Source: Rickettsiales bacterium | GTDB lineage: Bacteria; Pseudomonadota; Alphaproteobacteria; TMED127 | Length of the DNA: 16,494 bases | Direction: 5' to 3' | NCBI GenBank assembly: GCA_002690875.1 | Contig: NZGH01000033.1 | Span: 1 to 16,494, forward strand | Part shown: piece after piece, positions 15,601-16,494 of the stretch | How positions within the stretch are numbered: the stretch's first letter is position 1 | Layout: every line of letters starts with the position of its first letter | Made by a program: the position numbers and the translations under genes | Notes under the pieces: model-generated | Database searches by the model: none | What the model saw: only the letters and a program-made list of their open reading frames with translations | What the model was told of the DNA's origin: nothing

Positions 15601-16494
15601 ATTAATTTACTCAACTTAGAAACTTTGTTAAAAATAAGAAAATATCCAATAAATTCATATCTACCACAAATCATTAAAATATTTAATAAAAAATAATACT
15701 CAGTTTTTATTTTTTCGCTAATATTACTTATTATTAAAAGAGCCTCTCCCGTACTAGTTAAAGAGGCTATTATATAAATTACCGAAACTTTTAAATTAGT
15801 ACCACTAATACTAAAGATTAATAAACATAATAAAAGTAACATGAAGCTTGAAATTATTAAAGAATAAAAGGTATTGAGTTCATTTTGAGAATAGCCTTTC
15901 TTTATTATATTTACACCCTTAATATTATGTTCAAGAAGAAATTTATTTACTTCTTCTTTAAAATTTATAAAGAATAATGATATTTTATTAATTTTAAGAC
16001 CACCATTTGTAGTGCCAGAAAAACTCCCAATAATAGATAAAAATATAATCAAAAATAAATATTTATTAAATGAGCTCAAAATAATTTCATCTTCAAATTT
16101 AGTAGGCAAAACTCCTGTAGTTGTTATAAAAGAAACTATAAAACAGAGCTTTTCAAGAGGATCTAAATTAGTTTTAAAAAAAAATAAGAAAAAAAACATA
16201 ACTAAAATTATAAAAAAAGATAAGCTAAATCTATTTTTTATTAAAAACTTATTTATTATTTTGTAAGAACTTGTGCTGTTAGATATAATGGTTAAAGGAA
16301 AAATCAATAAAGATGATAACATCATAAATATAATAATTAAGTAATTGGTATCATGATTTAAAAAAACTGAATTAGATACTTTTAAGCCTGTACTGGATAT
16401 AATACTTGATGCAGCTGAAAAACTTGGAAGAAACTCATTATTACCAAGAGCAAATATGAAAAAAAATGAAATTAAAAAAAATAAAAATATAATA
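15597..16494 (-). CDS. trkH: Potassium uptake protein TrkH (C-terminal part, truncated by the window edge)
   Basis: The frame remains open to the right edge, so the gene starts outside the window; the ATG at 16325 is internal. The visible roughly 298 residues are mostly membrane helices with three K+-channel-like pore-loop segments: F-S-A-A-S-S-I-I-S-S-T-G-L, C-F-I-V-S-F-I-T-T-T-G-V-L-P and I-I-A-S-L-T-S-T-G-E. TrkH forms a K+ (H+-coupled) channel in the inner membrane gated by cytoplasmic TrkA. The filter glycine is present in each loop seen (S-T-G, T-T-G, S-T-G). A full TrkH has four such loops; the first should lie beyond the edge. It overlaps dat by four bases. TrkA and the ntr genes that usually precede it would be off the window. 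Confidence 0.85.
   Translation of the reverse strand, partial: IIFLFFLISFFFIFALGNNEFLPSFSAASSIISSTGLKVSNSVFLNHDTNYLIIIFMMLSSLLIFPLTIISNSTSSYKIINKFLIKNRFSLSFFIILVMFFFLFFFKTNLDPLEKLCFIVSFITTTGVLPTKFEDEIILSSFNKYLFLIIFLSIIGSFSGTTNGGLKINKISLFFINFKEEVNKFLLEHNIKGVNIIKKGYSQNELNTFYSLIISSFMLLLLCLLIFSISGTNLKVSVIYIIASLTSTGEALLIISNISEKIKTEYYFLLNILMICGRYEFIGYFLIFNKVSKLSKLI

Noticed and set aside
15597..16325. A complete short membrane protein starting at ATG 16325
   Set aside because: The frame continues without a stop to the window edge and includes another TrkH pore loop upstream of that ATG.

Overview
The window is very AT-rich, densely packed DNA with short intergenic gaps and many 1-11 base gene overlaps. 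Two blocks point to an alphaproteobacterium with a streamlined genome: holB(end)-metG-tatD-MBL hydrolase on the + strand, and trkH-dat-hfq followed by groES-groEL on the - strand. A marine lineage of the Pelagibacterales or AEGEAN-169/HIMB59 kind would fit, but that placement is inference from gene order and base composition. No rRNA, tRNA, CRISPR array, transposase or phage gene is visible.

Layout. Bases 1-3172 (+) are a housekeeping operon: the end of a probable DNA polymerase III delta-prime gene, methionyl-tRNA synthetase, a TatD-family DNase and a PhnP-like metallo-beta-lactamase-fold hydrolase, the last three joined by ATGA overlaps. Bases 3205-9710 (-) are a seven-gene operon read from high to low coordinates: a secreted PQQ-dependent alcohol dehydrogenase, a small secreted PstS-like binding protein, SiaA (membrane PP2C/SpoIIE-type phosphatase with HAMP), a c-type cytochrome, SiaB (kinase-like), SiaC (DUF1987 phosphoprotein) and SiaD (GGDEF diguanylate cyclase). 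Bases 9866-10486 (+) hold a shortened MazG. Bases 10475-11547 (-) hold a beta-hydroxyacid dehydrogenase preceded by a small unknown gene. Bases 11775-12368 (-) are a nitroreductase. Bases 12458-14460 (-) are groES-groEL with a strong terminator, a CIRCE operator and an RpoH-like promoter. Bases 14565-16494 (-) are hfq, a class IV (D-amino acid type) aminotransferase and the C-terminal part of TrkH, which runs off the window.

The part most worth attention is the seven-gene operon. SiaA/B/C/D is a known phosphorylation switch controlling c-di-GMP synthesis in Pseudomonas aeruginosa. Here it appears co-transcribed with a periplasmic quinoprotein dehydrogenase (carrying the D-x-D pattern linked to lanthanide use), a cytochrome with an atypical CX4CH haem motif placed between siaA and siaB, and a periplasmic binding-protein-like partner overlapping siaA. 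The simplest reading is a module that ties periplasmic alcohol/aldehyde oxidation or availability to a c-di-GMP output. The physical linkage is visible; the functional coupling is inference.
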